From contig NZ_CP096563.1 in assembly GCF_023221595.1 (NCBI RefSeq), positions 5,823,001 to 5,887,000 on the forward strand: a stretch of DNA of 64,000 bases, written 5' to 3'. Below, in pieces: positions 17,198-26,477 of the stretch. This stretch comes from Rhodococcus qingshengii JCM 15477 (GTDB lineage: Bacteria; Actinomycetota; Actinomycetes; Mycobacteriales; Mycobacteriaceae). Both the position numbers and the translations under genes were made by a program. Positions within the stretch are counted from its first letter, which is position 1; each line of letters starts with the position of its first letter. The notes beneath the pieces were generated by a model. It saw nothing but the letters and a program-made list of their open reading frames with translations, did no database searches and had not been told where the DNA came from.

Positions 17198-17434
17198 CAG
17201 CGAGGCATCCCGACATCTGCGCAGGCGCCATCAGCGGGCGTCGAATCCGCTCGCCTGGCCATCCGAACCTCCCCTGGCTCCCCACCGAACCCTTATCCGG
17301 TGAAACGTCAGTGTTTCAGACTCGCTGCTTGTTTCCTTCACAACGGTAGCCATCTGACGAATCGATTGTGCGCAGATCACTATATCCAGAGGTCGTTCCG
17401 TCGATCGTCCAGGTCGATCCGCGATTGCTGATTC

Positions 17435-19057
17435 TTAGCTCGAACCACGTTTGTCGCCGACCGCGACGCGGGGGATTCGAGCGGTCGGGAACAACGCTGC
17501 GATCGCGAGCAGCGCAGCCACGGCAAAGGCGACACGCAACGCGTCCAGCCTGGCGTCTTCGTTCACATCCACGATCGCGTCCGCCGTCGCCTCGGTGACG
17601 CCGGCGTCACCGAGAGCTGATCGAAGTTGCGTCGTCGAAAGGAACGGCACGCCCGAGGCCAGGTCGGTGCTCGCTTGCTGCTGCACCGAGGCCGGAACTG
17701 CCGGGTTGTCTTCGATCCCGGCAATCGCAGAACTCGTGAGAGTGGCGATGAGAACAGACCCGATCAGCGCGGTTCCCAATGAGGCGCCCAGGTTCGTGGC
17801 AGTGTTCTGCAACCCGCCGACCTCGGTGCTGCGCTCGTCCGGGACCGAGGACACCGTGACGGCTCCGAGCTGCGAAGACAGGCACCCCAAGCCGAAACCC
17901 ATGAACAGCATGGGAATCATCACGATCGCCGCATTGGCGCCGGGGTCCATGCCTGCAACGAGCATCAGAATGCCGACGACCATGACCAACAATCCGACTC
18001 GGACCACGCGTCGCGGGTTCGCGGTAGGCCGTAGCTTCGGAATACCGATCGCCGCCACGACGAGCGCCGCCGACAACGGCAGGATGCGAACTCCCGTCTC
18101 CAGGGCACTGAGCTCCAGAACTACGGACAAGAACAACGGGACCGCGAAGAACACGCCCGCCTGGACCAGAAACTGCGCGAAGAACATCGACAGCCCGCCA
18201 CTGAGCTCGCGGTTTCGCAGCATCGCCGGATCAAGCAACGGCTCCTTCCCCGCAGCGGCCAGGCGTCCCTCCCAGCGCAGGAATCCGTACACGACCAGGA
18301 GCCCGGCGATCAGCAGCCACACCACCGGGGAAAGCCCGACCAACTGCGGTCCGTCGGGTTTGGCCTGCACCCAACCCCACTCGCTCGAGCGCAGTACGCC
18401 GAAGACGATCATGCCCAGCCCGACCACGGACAAGATCGATCCGACGTAGTCGAGGCGCGACTTCGACGGTGGGACGTCGACCACCTTGCTCAGCACCAGC
18501 AAGATCAGGACAACGATCACGACTTCGCCGACGAACACGTAACGCCATGACGCAAATGTCGTCGCGGCGCCGCCGATCAGCGGCCCGACCGCCACGGCCA
18601 TCGCGCCGGCGGCAGCGACCAGACCGTAGGCAGCCGGGCGCTTCTGCGCCGGAAAGTTGGTGGCGACGAGCGCGACGATCGCGGGCATGATGAGTGCCGC
18701 ACCGACGCCTTCGAGGAACGACCATCCGATCAGCAGGACCGCAAGATTGGGAGCGAGCGCCGTTGTCAGAGAACCTGCGCCGTAGATGATCAGGCCGAGC
18801 GCGAAGGCCCGGCGACGACCCATCATCGACCCCAGCTTGCTGCCCGTGATCATCAGCGTCGCCATGACCAGGGTGTACAGCGTGATCGCGGTTTGAATAC
18901 CGGTGATGCTCGTGCCGACGTCCTCGGCGACGGTTGCCATCGAAACATTCATGACCGAACTGTCCAAGGTCATCAGGAATTGGCTGGATGCCAACACCGT
19001 GAGAACCAGTCCTGAACCCGCCTGCGTCGTCGAACCAGCAACCTGTCCGTCACCCAT
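17435..19057 (-). CDS. MFS drug-efflux type transporter, 14-helix (DHA2) family
   Basis: A 540-residue transporter with about 14 hydrophobic segments, the size expected for DHA2 pumps. Features include TLDSSVMNVSMATV in helix 1 (motif D1 region), GSKLGSMMGRRRAFALG (motif A between helices 2 and 3) and AVGPLIGGAATTFASWRYVF (motif C in helix 5). It probably exports a drug-like or lipophilic compound with protons. It follows the VWA gene by 42 bases on the same strand and may be the last gene of that transcript, but this spacing is looser than the overlaps upstream. The 237 bases between it and the GGDEF-EAL gene hold nothing recognisable. Confidence 0.85.
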   Translation of the reverse strand: MGDGQVAGSTTQAGSGLVLTVLASSQFLMTLDSSVMNVSMATVAEDVGTSITGIQTAITLYTLVMATLMITGSKLGSMMGRRRAFALGLIIYGAGSLTTALAPNLAVLLIGWSFLEGVGAALIMPAIVALVATNFPAQKRPAAYGLVAAAGAMAVAVGPLIGGAATTFASWRYVFVGEVVIVVLILLVLSKVVDVPPSKSRLDYVGSILSVVGLGMIVFGVLRSSEWGWVQAKPDGPQLVGLSPVVWLLIAGLLVVYGFLRWEGRLAAAGKEPLLDPAMLRNRELSGGLSMFFAQFLVQAGVFFAVPLFLSVVLELSALETGVRILPLSAALVVAAIGIPKLRPTANPRRVVRVGLLVMVVGILMLVAGMDPGANAAIVMIPMLFMGFGLGCLSSQLGAVTVSSVPDERSTEVGGLQNTATNLGASLGTALIGSVLIATLTSSAIAGIEDNPAVPASVQQQASTDLASGVPFLSTTQLRSALGDAGVTEATADAIVDVNEDARLDALRVAFAVAALLAIAALFPTARIPRVAVGDKRGSS

Positions 19058-19099
19058 CGTGCGGGTGTACCCGGTGTTCAGGTTCTCGAAGCAGACCGG

Positions 19100-20263
19100 T
19101 CAGTGCTGTTCGAGGCTGAGCTGATCCGCCCAAGCCGACACGTCCCCGCGTTCCAGAGCCACCGCCAGCAGTTCCGGAAACTTGTCCGGCGTGCACGCAA
19201 ACGCGGGAATCCCGAGGGCACTCAGCGACGCTGCATTGTCGTGATCGAACGACGGTGCCCCGTCGTCCGAGAGTGCCAGTAGAACCACGACTTGAACGCC
19301 GGAGTTCTTCATGGCGGCCATGCGGCGCAACATCTCGTTGCGAATACCGCCCTCGTAGAGGTCCGAGATCAGAACGAACATCGACTCGGCAGGACGCGAG
19401 ATCAGTGACTGGCTGTACGCGATTGCGCGGTTGATGTCCGTGCCCCCACCAAGTTGGGTCCCGAAAAGGACGTCGACTGGGTCGGACAGTTTGTCCGTCA
19501 GGTCGACGACGGCAGTGTCGAAAACCACGAGCGAAGTCTTCAGCGCCTGCATCGACGCCAACACCGCGCCGAACACGGATGCGTAGACGACGCTGGACGC
19601 CATCGAACCCGATTGGTCGATCGCCAGGACTACGTCGCGCTGCACGGATTTCGACTTACGGCCGTATCCGACGAGCCGCTCGGGGACGACGGTTCGATAC
19701 TCCGGAAGGTAGTGCGACAGATTTGCTCGGATGGTTCGGTCCCAGTCGATGTCACGCAACTTCGGATTCGACGTTCTGGCCGAACGATTGAGTGCCCCGG
19801 TCACCGCGGCCTTCGTTTTCTTCGCGATTCGCTCTTCGACTTCCCGAACCACCTTGCCGACGACCATTCGAGCAGTTGCCTTGCTGGCCTCCGGCATGAC
19901 CTGGTTGAGGCTCAGCAGCGTCCCGACCAGATGCACATCGGGCTCGACGGCATCGAGCAGTTCCGGTTCGAGCAGCAACTGCGCCAAACCCAGTCGGTCG
20001 ATCGCGTCCTTCTGCATCACCTGCACCACCGTGCTGGGAAAGTACGTCCGGATATCGCCGAGCCATCTGGCGACGGACGGAGCCGACGCCCCCAATCCGG
20101 CTGAGCGGCGTCGCCCCTTGGTCGGGCCGGACGAATCGTAGAGTGCGGCAAGAGCTGCATCCATTCGACGCTCGCCCGGTTGGCCCAGCCCACCCGTCGA
20201 TTCTTCGGCGGATTCCCCGAGCATCAGTCTCCAGCGTCGAAGGCGCTGATCGTCGTCGCTCAT
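19100..20263 (-). CDS. VWA-domain protein of the SWIM/MoxR operon
   Basis: A 387-residue protein, last of the five coupled genes. The C-terminal von Willebrand A domain has a complete metal site: AIDQSGSM (DxSxS), the Thr in GGGTDINRA and the Asp in LISDLYEGG. The N-terminal ~190 residues are helical and resemble the CoxE-like proteins that partner MoxR ATPases. MoxR and VWA pairs act as chaperones inserting metals or remodelling complexes. The start overlaps the DUF5682 stop by 4 bp (ATGA). It is probably the adaptor that links the ATPase to its target. Confidence 0.85.
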   Translation of the reverse strand: MSDDDQRLRRWRLMLGESAEESTGGLGQPGERRMDAALAALYDSSGPTKGRRRSAGLGASAPSVARWLGDIRTYFPSTVVQVMQKDAIDRLGLAQLLLEPELLDAVEPDVHLVGTLLSLNQVMPEASKATARMVVGKVVREVEERIAKKTKAAVTGALNRSARTSNPKLRDIDWDRTIRANLSHYLPEYRTVVPERLVGYGRKSKSVQRDVVLAIDQSGSMASSVVYASVFGAVLASMQALKTSLVVFDTAVVDLTDKLSDPVDVLFGTQLGGGTDINRAIAYSQSLISRPAESMFVLISDLYEGGIRNEMLRRMAAMKNSGVQVVVLLALSDDGAPSFDHDNAASLSALGIPAFACTPDKFPELLAVALERGDVSAWADQLSLEQH

Positions 20264-22446
20264 GCGCCCACCCCCAAGATGTCCGCAACGACCGCCATTG
20301 CCGCTCTGCCGCGTCGAGCATCGGTCTCCACTGTCGTTTCGACGCGTCGGCCGCCTCTGACCGCCTGACCGATCGCTCGACGCTCCCCCGCCTCGAACGC
20401 TCCGAACGTACGTCGAAGCAGTGGAAGCGTGTCGATGAAGTCCTGCTCACGAAGTTGGCGAACCCACGTGTCGATCAGCGTGAGCAACGCTCGATCGTGA
20501 ACGAGCACAAGCCCTCCTCCACCGAGAAACCCGTCGACCCACCCGGCTTTGCCGGTCGGCGTGCTTCCCACGGACAGGGCCCGAGACAAGCGCTGGGCTG
20601 CAGCGGTTTCCGTGATCGAACCGCTGTCGCGCAGTAGCCGCACCAACCGTCCGACGAGTAATCCGTTGACGTCGTCACGGTCGATCACGCCGGCCATGGC
20701 CTGCAGCCACCGTGCGCTCGCATCGCGATCGTCACGAACCATGACTGCCGAGTGAACCTTGTCGAGGTGTTCGCGAAACTCCTCGGCACTGGGATCGTCC
20801 AGGCCCGTGACGGCGACTGCGAGGCCGGTGCAAATGCGGATCAACAGGCTGTCGGCGACGTCGACCAAGGCAGACACGTCGGTTCCGCGCACATCGCCGT
20901 ACCGCAGCGTTCGCGTCAGCGTGGGCAGCGCCGCCATCAGGTGCGACACGTCATGATCTAGTGCCGCCACCGTTTTCACACTTTCCAGCACAGCGGACAA
21001 CGCTGCCGGCAGGTTTGCCAGGAGCGAGTTCTCCAGTAGTCCGATCAGTGACGCGAGAGTGATGTCCGGCTCGTTGATCTTCGAGACGACACGTGATGTT
21101 GCCGCTGCAACCACCGTCGTGCCCCACAGCGACGCCTCGATCACCGAGACCGAAAATTCGGGCTTCCATTGCAGCGCCCAAGTCTCCCGGAACGTTCCGG
21201 TGGAACGGACCTCACTGTCGGCCGGGGTTCCCCAATCGATCTCGAGTATCCCCAGTCGGTGCAGGAACTGGGAACGCTCGACGTCGATATCGCGTCGCAG
21301 GTCCAGATCGAGAGTCTTTGCTCCCGCTTGTTGTTTGAGCCGCAAGGTCTTCGAGCGTGCGCGCAGGTCTGCTTCGAGTGGGACTGTCGGAGTTTCCTCG
21401 GGCACCGCGCCCAGCGCTTCGCCCACAACCAATCTTCGCGTGATCAGATCCAGAAGAACGTCGTTCCCGTCGCACATCACCGACCTCGTTGCCTCGGTGA
21501 CCTCCGACAATCCCGCCAAGGGTCGAGAACGCAGTGCCGCCAACGTATCTGCCAACCGGACAGCTTCGATGACGTGAGCACTCGAGATCGGAAGGTCCTC
21601 GTCCCTGAGCACCCGCGCAACTTTGGTGAGCCACCGCGTGATCGTCTTGTCGTTCGCGGTGAACAGGTGGTGATACCAACCCGGCGAGGTGATTCCGGCG
21701 CCGTAACCCGATGCCGACGCCAGGCGTGAGTGAGTCCAGGGAACCCACGTCAGCGAGGTCTTGACCTTGGACATTCCTTTGAGGATGCGAGCATCGGGTG
21801 CCGCCGGCCCCAAGGCTCCGACCAACGCCGGCGCGTGCCAGGCTCCGCAGACGACCGCTACCCGCTCAGCGCCATCTTTCAACGTCTTTCGCAGCACCTG
21901 ACGCATATACGCTTCGCGATGCGCTGTCTCCTCGTCGATCGGCACTGTCTCACGCAGCGCCTCCATCGCCTCGGTGATCGCATCGAAAGAATCTGCGCCC
22001 GAGCTAGATTCGATCACCGAATCCCACCAGCGTTCGGTATCGTCGAAACCCGCGGCCGCGGCCAGTTCCGACAGAGGATCGCCCTCGCGGACAGTACGAA
22101 TCCCCTGATCCGCCAACACGTTGAAGGCGGGCAGATCGCAGAACCGTGCCTGCACACCGTTCTTCGCAGCCCACTGCAGCGCTTGCCATTCGGGTGAGAA
22201 CACCGCAAACGGCCAGAATGCCGCCTTCGACGGTTCGCCAGTGGCGTACGCGAGCAACGCAATCGGTGGTTCCATCGATTCCGACGCCGCCAGCATCACC
22301 AACGGGTCTGCGTCCGAAGGCCCTTCGATCAGGACGACGTCAGGCGAGAACTCTTCCAGGCCCTGCCGAACCGAACGAGCAGATCCCGGGCCGTGGTGAC
22401 GGATACCGAAGACCCGGACACGCAGGTCCGGAATCACGATGGTCAC
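20260..22446 (-). CDS. DUF5682-family protein, possible TraB/TIKI/EreA-like hydrolase
   Basis: A 728-residue protein. The start is GTG at 22446, overlapping the MoxR stop (GTGA); a longer frame reading upstream into that gene is unlikely. The N-terminus contains FGIRHHGPGSARSV and FSPDVVLIEGPSDAD, and near residue 200 RVAVVCGAWHAPALVG. These resemble the paired GxxHxxxS and GxGH motifs of the TraB/TIKI/ChaN superfamily, suggesting a hydrolase-like fold; this is my inference. The rest is largely helical with no known motif. It is the fourth gene of the operon. Confidence 0.8.
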   Translation of the reverse strand: MTIVIPDLRVRVFGIRHHGPGSARSVRQGLEEFSPDVVLIEGPSDADPLVMLAASESMEPPIALLAYATGEPSKAAFWPFAVFSPEWQALQWAAKNGVQARFCDLPAFNVLADQGIRTVREGDPLSELAAAAGFDDTERWWDSVIESSSGADSFDAITEAMEALRETVPIDEETAHREAYMRQVLRKTLKDGAERVAVVCGAWHAPALVGALGPAAPDARILKGMSKVKTSLTWVPWTHSRLASASGYGAGITSPGWYHHLFTANDKTITRWLTKVARVLRDEDLPISSAHVIEAVRLADTLAALRSRPLAGLSEVTEATRSVMCDGNDVLLDLITRRLVVGEALGAVPEETPTVPLEADLRARSKTLRLKQQAGAKTLDLDLRRDIDVERSQFLHRLGILEIDWGTPADSEVRSTGTFRETWALQWKPEFSVSVIEASLWGTTVVAAATSRVVSKINEPDITLASLIGLLENSLLANLPAALSAVLESVKTVAALDHDVSHLMAALPTLTRTLRYGDVRGTDVSALVDVADSLLIRICTGLAVAVTGLDDPSAEEFREHLDKVHSAVMVRDDRDASARWLQAMAGVIDRDDVNGLLVGRLVRLLRDSGSITETAAAQRLSRALSVGSTPTGKAGWVDGFLGGGGLVLVHDRALLTLIDTWVRQLREQDFIDTLPLLRRTFGAFEAGERRAIGQAVRGGRRVETTVETDARRGRAAMAVVADILGVGA

Positions 22447-23576
22447 CCGGTGACCTCGCGGCACGCCCGGTAGAAGTCGGACCACTCGCCGCGTTCACGC
22501 ACTACTGCCTCGAGGTACTCGTTCCACACCACCTTGTCTGCGACCGGATCCTTGATCACCGAGCCCAGGATTCCGGCAGCGACGTCGGATGCCCGCAGTA
22601 CGCCGTCCCCGAAATGCGCAGACAACGCCAAACCGTTGGTGACCACCGAGATCGCCTCCGCCGTCGACAGAGTTCCGGACGGGGACTTCAACTTGGTGCG
22701 GCCGTCGGTGGTCGTGCCTGATCGCAGTTCCCGGAACACGGTGACGACCCGGCGAATTTCCTCGGCTGCTGCGGGGGTTGTCGGCAATTCCAGTGCTGCG
22801 CCCAGCTGTTCGACTCGACGTGCCACGATGGCCACCTCGTCTTCCTCGCTGGCCGGCAAAGGGAGGACTACGGTATTGAACCGTCGACGCAGTGCGGACG
22901 ACAGGTCGTTGACACCGCGATCGCGATCGTTGGCGGTAGCGATCAGGTTGAAGCCCTTGGCTGCCTGCACCTCGATGCCCAGCTCCGGCACCGGCAACGT
23001 CTTCTCGGAGAGAATGGTGATGAGGGCGTCCTGCACGTCGGCCGGGATACGCGTCAACTCTTCAACGCGGGCGATCTTCCCGGTTTCCATCGCCGTCATC
23101 ACGGGAGAAGGCACCAGCGCACCGGCGGTCGGCCCCTCGGAGAGAAGACGTGCGTAGTTCCAGCCGTAGCGGATAGCTTCCTCGGGCGTACCCGACGTGC
23201 CTTGAACCAGGAGCGTCGACGCACCCGAGATTGCGGCCGAAAGGTGTTCGGAGACCCAGGTCTTGGCCGTACCGGGAACCCCCAACAGCAGTAGCGCCCG
23301 GTCGGTGGCAAGAGTTGCGACGGCCACTTCCATCAACCGCCGTGGACCGACGTACTTCGGCGAAATGACGGTTCCGTCGTCGAGAGTGCCACCCAACAGA
23401 TACGTCACGACGGCCCAGGGCGACAAGTTCCACGACGGTGGACGCGGACGGGTGTCCTGCGCGGCCAGTGCTTCGAGTTCGAGCGCGTACTCCTGCTCTG
23501 CGTGGGGCCGCATCAGCTTTGCCGGTTGCGCGAGCTTTTCCGGTTCCGTGGTGGGCACGGTTACGCTGTCAGTCAC
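22443..23576 (-). CDS. MoxR-type AAA+ ATPase
   Basis: A 377-residue AAA+ protein. The Walker A motif GVPGTAKT is at residues 99-106, a Walker B-like ARVEEL near 169-174, sensor 1 in ATAND (213-217) and an arginine finger region in SALRRRF. GSNF-type MoxR features include the insert in helix 2. The ATPase would remodel a partner using the VWA protein. Both ends overlap neighbours: the ATG overlaps the DUF5691 stop and its stop overlaps the DUF5682 start. Confidence 0.9.
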   Translation of the reverse strand: MTDSVTVPTTEPEKLAQPAKLMRPHAEQEYALELEALAAQDTRPRPPSWNLSPWAVVTYLLGGTLDDGTVISPKYVGPRRLMEVAVATLATDRALLLLGVPGTAKTWVSEHLSAAISGASTLLVQGTSGTPEEAIRYGWNYARLLSEGPTAGALVPSPVMTAMETGKIARVEELTRIPADVQDALITILSEKTLPVPELGIEVQAAKGFNLIATANDRDRGVNDLSSALRRRFNTVVLPLPASEEDEVAIVARRVEQLGAALELPTTPAAAEEIRRVVTVFRELRSGTTTDGRTKLKSPSGTLSTAEAISVVTNGLALSAHFGDGVLRASDVAAGILGSVIKDPVADKVVWNEYLEAVVRERGEWSDFYRACREVTG

Positions 23577-25057
23577 TTGAGCTCCTCGAGCAGAGTCTTG
23601 CGGTGGGTGATGGCACTGGCAGTTCTGGCGAAGGTCTGCCGCCAGTCCGGGTCACGTGCACGTTCCGCAGCACGCTCCAGCAAAGTTACTGCGCTGTAAG
23701 GAAATCGAGTCTCGGCCAGGCGCAGCGATGCGACGTACTTGTAGCGTGAGAATTCGCCGGCCTTGGCGCCTCCGTCGGCACGTCTGGCCGCAACTCGTTC
23801 CCACTGGGCCACCACTGCCCGGGTGATGTCCTCGGGCCATGGACCTCGCAGAGCGTCGTAGATCGCTGCCCGGCCCGGGTGCAGAACATTGGCGTCGCCG
23901 TTTCCGGACCTCAACAGATCAGCCAGCGCCTTGGCCGGCACCAACGGGAGCACGCGTCGATCGGTGGCGGTGCCGCGCATACGAAAGAGTTCCAGCGCCC
24001 ATTCCGTATTGTTCTGCGCGACTGCGGCGGTGGACCACGCGTCGTGAAGGATCGGCTCCCAGCTTTCGTCAACGCTCATCCCCAAGACCTTGCCTGGTCC
24101 ACCGATCATGTTGTTCCACAGAGACAACGGCGCAGAACTGATCGCCTGACGCACATACTCGGCACGATAGTCGGTGTGTGGATTCGGCCGGTCTTCGATG
24201 CCGTCTCGCCTCGCCGCTGAATCGACTTCCTCAGGCGGGACGATGACGAGCGTGGACCGAACGAGTTTCCTTTCCACCCGCACCCATTTCCGAACCCGAG
24301 CAGCCATTCTCTCCCCGAACTCCGATTCGGGGAGTTGTCCGAGTACTTCCACTGCCGCGCGTCGCACGTCCTTGCGACGGTCGTCGAGGGCTTCCTCCAA
24401 CAATGGTTGATCATCCGCGCTCAGTCCGTTTGCCAGCGCCGCGACGAAGGCAGCCTTCTGTTCGCCCCGCTCGGTGGCCCAGGACTTTCGGAGTTCGGCC
24501 AACGCCAGCGCGGGATCTGTTCGACGAGTGTCCATCAGCCACTGTGTGCGCTGCGACGAACTTCCGTGACGCCACACGTCCGGGTTGGCATCCCTGGTTC
24601 GGACGAGTTTGCTCCACTCGGGGTTTTGCGCGGCAAGCCATCGACCACGCTCGCCGACCATCTGCAGGATGCTCTCCCGGTGAGCTTCACTTGCACGTGC
24701 AAAGGAAAGCAACTCGGCGACCAGATGATCAGGCGCACGGTAATTGTGCTCCAACGCGACTGCGAACCATTCGTCGAGCAAGGTCGCCTTGGCCGCGAGC
24801 ATCGACAGCAGATGCGCCGATGAGGATTCCGGCAGCGTGAATCGAACATCGTCTGGCGCAGATGTCGGCACCGCCGCCGTGGTGGAGCCCGCACCGCCAC
24901 GGCGGTACGCCCTCTCCAACGCTGCTCCTGCGAGAAGCATCTCGGCAGGATCGCCGTCGAGTTCGCGAGCGTAGCCACGCACTTCAGCCGGCAGCTCCTC
25001 GAATGTTGTTGCTGTTCTGGCTGTCCCAAGGAGCGCCGCTGAGATCAATGTACTCAC
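23573..25057 (-). CDS. DUF5691-family protein with HEAT-like repeats
   Basis: A 494-residue, almost entirely helical protein. The start is GTG at 25057, overlapping the SWIM gene stop (GTGA); a longer frame reading back into the SWIM gene is rejected. The segment DDQPLLEEALDDRRKDVRRA and the next helix resemble HEAT repeats, suggesting a scaffold for protein contact. No catalytic motif is visible. It is found here as the second gene of a five-gene operon, so it probably works with the MoxR ATPase and VWA protein. Confidence 0.8.
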   Translation of the reverse strand: MSTLISAALLGTARTATTFEELPAEVRGYARELDGDPAEMLLAGAALERAYRRGGAGSTTAAVPTSAPDDVRFTLPESSSAHLLSMLAAKATLLDEWFAVALEHNYRAPDHLVAELLSFARASEAHRESILQMVGERGRWLAAQNPEWSKLVRTRDANPDVWRHGSSSQRTQWLMDTRRTDPALALAELRKSWATERGEQKAAFVAALANGLSADDQPLLEEALDDRRKDVRRAAVEVLGQLPESEFGERMAARVRKWVRVERKLVRSTLVIVPPEEVDSAARRDGIEDRPNPHTDYRAEYVRQAISSAPLSLWNNMIGGPGKVLGMSVDESWEPILHDAWSTAAVAQNNTEWALELFRMRGTATDRRVLPLVPAKALADLLRSGNGDANVLHPGRAAIYDALRGPWPEDITRAVVAQWERVAARRADGGAKAGEFSRYKYVASLRLAETRFPYSAVTLLERAAERARDPDWRQTFARTASAITHRKTLLEELK

Positions 25058-26361
25058 AGCACGATCACCTGCCCTCCCGTGAAAACCGAGATCGGAGTAA
25101 GAGCCAGCGCGTTCCACGTTCCGCAGACTGTGACCGGGTAACCGCCGGAAATGCCGAGCAACTTCCACAGAAGATCCGAATCACCCTCTGCCCGAAGCGC
25201 TGTGCCCGATTCGTCGACGACAAACCATGATCCGTCGACGAACGACGGGACCACCGAACTGATCACTGCCGGCCACGAGCGCAACCATGGATCCGCGGCG
25301 AGGGCATCGGTAAACTGCTGCAACGCAGTGTCGATGCTTCCGAACGGCATGGTTGTGAAGGGCTCCGGTTCTCCGTGCGTGACCCCTATCCGCGCCCGCA
25401 ATGCCGCGGCACCGGGATAGAAATGAACATCGGCGTTGAGCAGAAACCCGACTGGCGGCGTTTCGGTGGCAAAATTGGGTGACCCGTGGGAGAAGTCGAG
25501 CAGCATGGCCCACCGCTTCGAATTCCTGCCGAGCATCCACACCGTTCGGGTGAACAGTCGCTTCTCCTCGGTGATCCCGGAACCGAGAATCATCCAGTTC
25601 TCTTTCACCGGAATCGATTCCATCACACTCTCGGTTGAGACCGGATAGCCGACGTGTGCTTTCACCGAATCGGCAAGATCTTCCGGCAACTCGGACAGCT
25701 TCTGATGCGCAGCAACCAGCAGGTGCAACCGAGCCAACTCGTCGAGGACTTTCTCAGGCCAGTTCTCGGTAGACGCAACGGTGCCCGCCAAGGCTCGAAG
25801 TGTGCCTGCGACACCAGGCGCCTGAGCATCCACCATTCGAGCAGCTACTGCGTCGAAGCCCGCCCAGGATGTGTCCATCGCTGCCAGACCACTGCGGATC
25901 TGATCGGTGATCCACAGGTCCAATTCGACGAGACCGCTCGCAACGCGGTCGGCGCGCTTCTGCGCTGTCGCCGGGTCGGGAGCCCTCTTGGGAGCCTCGT
26001 CGCCGGTCTCAGCCCTTTCGCCGCGGGTCTCGGCCTTCTCCTCGCGGCGCAACAACCACTCTGCCGCGAAGTCGGCGGGCTCGTCCGCCGACGGCACACG
26101 CCCTTCCGACCATTCCACCAACAGCCCCAGAGCATGTTTGCACGGAAACTTTCGACTGGGGCACGAGCACTTGTATGCAGGGCCCCTCAGGTCGACCACT
26201 GCTTGATACGGCTTCGAGCCGCTGCCCTGACACAGCCCCCAGAGCGCGAGACCCCTGTTGCCGGCATGGCTCCACGAACCAGCCAACTTGCGCGCAGCGG
26301 CCAGCGATGCGGCGTCCGGAGCTACCGACGCCACCTGCCCAGCTGTCCACGGCGAAGTCAC
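25054..26361 (-). CDS. SWIM zinc-finger protein
   Basis: A 435-residue protein with a SWIM zinc finger, CSCPSRKFPCKH, near residue 65 (C-x-C-x-n-C-x-H). SWIM domains bind DNA or proteins. After it comes an acidic and charged linker (EEKAETRGERAETGDEAPKR) and then a helical C-terminal part with unknown fold. The start is uncertain: GTG at 26361 is preferred over TTG at 26379. It is the first gene of the operon, and its stop overlaps the DUF5691 start. Divergent from it, 117 bases away, is the LexA-box-controlled HNH gene. Confidence 0.8.
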   Translation of the reverse strand: MTSPWTAGQVASVAPDAASLAAARKLAGSWSHAGNRGLALWGLCQGSGSKPYQAVVDLRGPAYKCSCPSRKFPCKHALGLLVEWSEGRVPSADEPADFAAEWLLRREEKAETRGERAETGDEAPKRAPDPATAQKRADRVASGLVELDLWITDQIRSGLAAMDTSWAGFDAVAARMVDAQAPGVAGTLRALAGTVASTENWPEKVLDELARLHLLVAAHQKLSELPEDLADSVKAHVGYPVSTESVMESIPVKENWMILGSGITEEKRLFTRTVWMLGRNSKRWAMLLDFSHGSPNFATETPPVGFLLNADVHFYPGAAALRARIGVTHGEPEPFTTMPFGSIDTALQQFTDALAADPWLRSWPAVISSVVPSFVDGSWFVVDESGTALRAEGDSDLLWKLLGISGGYPVTVCGTWNALALTPISVFTGGQVIVL

Positions 26362-26425
26362 TCGACCACAGTATGACAACCCGCTGACATCACAGAGTCA
26401 GGCCGATTCGTTGGTGAATAACCCC

Positions 26426-26453
26426 TTGACTCGAACGCATGTTCGAGTATGAT
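26426..26453 (+). promoter_or_regulatory. sigma70-type promoter of the DUF222-HNH gene
   Basis: TTGACT at 26426-26431 and TATGAT at 26448-26453 with a 16-bp spacer match -35 and -10 consensus very well. The spacer consists almost entirely of the LexA box. Transcription would start near 26460, which excludes the earlier ATG at 26439 as the translation start and supports the ATG at 26478 with GGGGGA six bases before it. Confidence 0.75.
26430..26447. promoter_or_regulatory. LexA (SOS) box TCGAAC-N4-GTTCGA
   Basis: CTCGAAC (26430-26436), GCAT, GTTCGAG (26441-26447). The core TCGAAC-N4-GTTCGA is the mycobacterial/actinobacterial LexA consensus without a mismatch. It lies between the -35 and -10 elements of the HNH gene, so LexA would block polymerase directly. 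It is also 69-86 bases upstream of the SWIM gene start on the opposite strand. Confidence 0.85.
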
Positions 26454-26477
26454 TTGGGGAGGGGATCGGGGGATTCA

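Noticed and set aside
15992..17431. A 479-codon plus-strand frame opposite the GGDEF-EAL gene
   Set aside because: The minus strand shows intact PAS, GGDEF and EAL motifs; the plus frame has low-complexity Arg-rich sequence only.
17198..17434. A cyclic di-GMP riboswitch upstream of the GGDEF-EAL gene
   Set aside because: No GEMM core sequence or tetraloop/receptor pair was visible in this 237-base gap.
26439..26477. ATG at 26439 as the HNH gene start
   Set aside because: It lies inside the LexA box and upstream of the predicted transcription start; ATG 26478 has a good ribosome-binding site.
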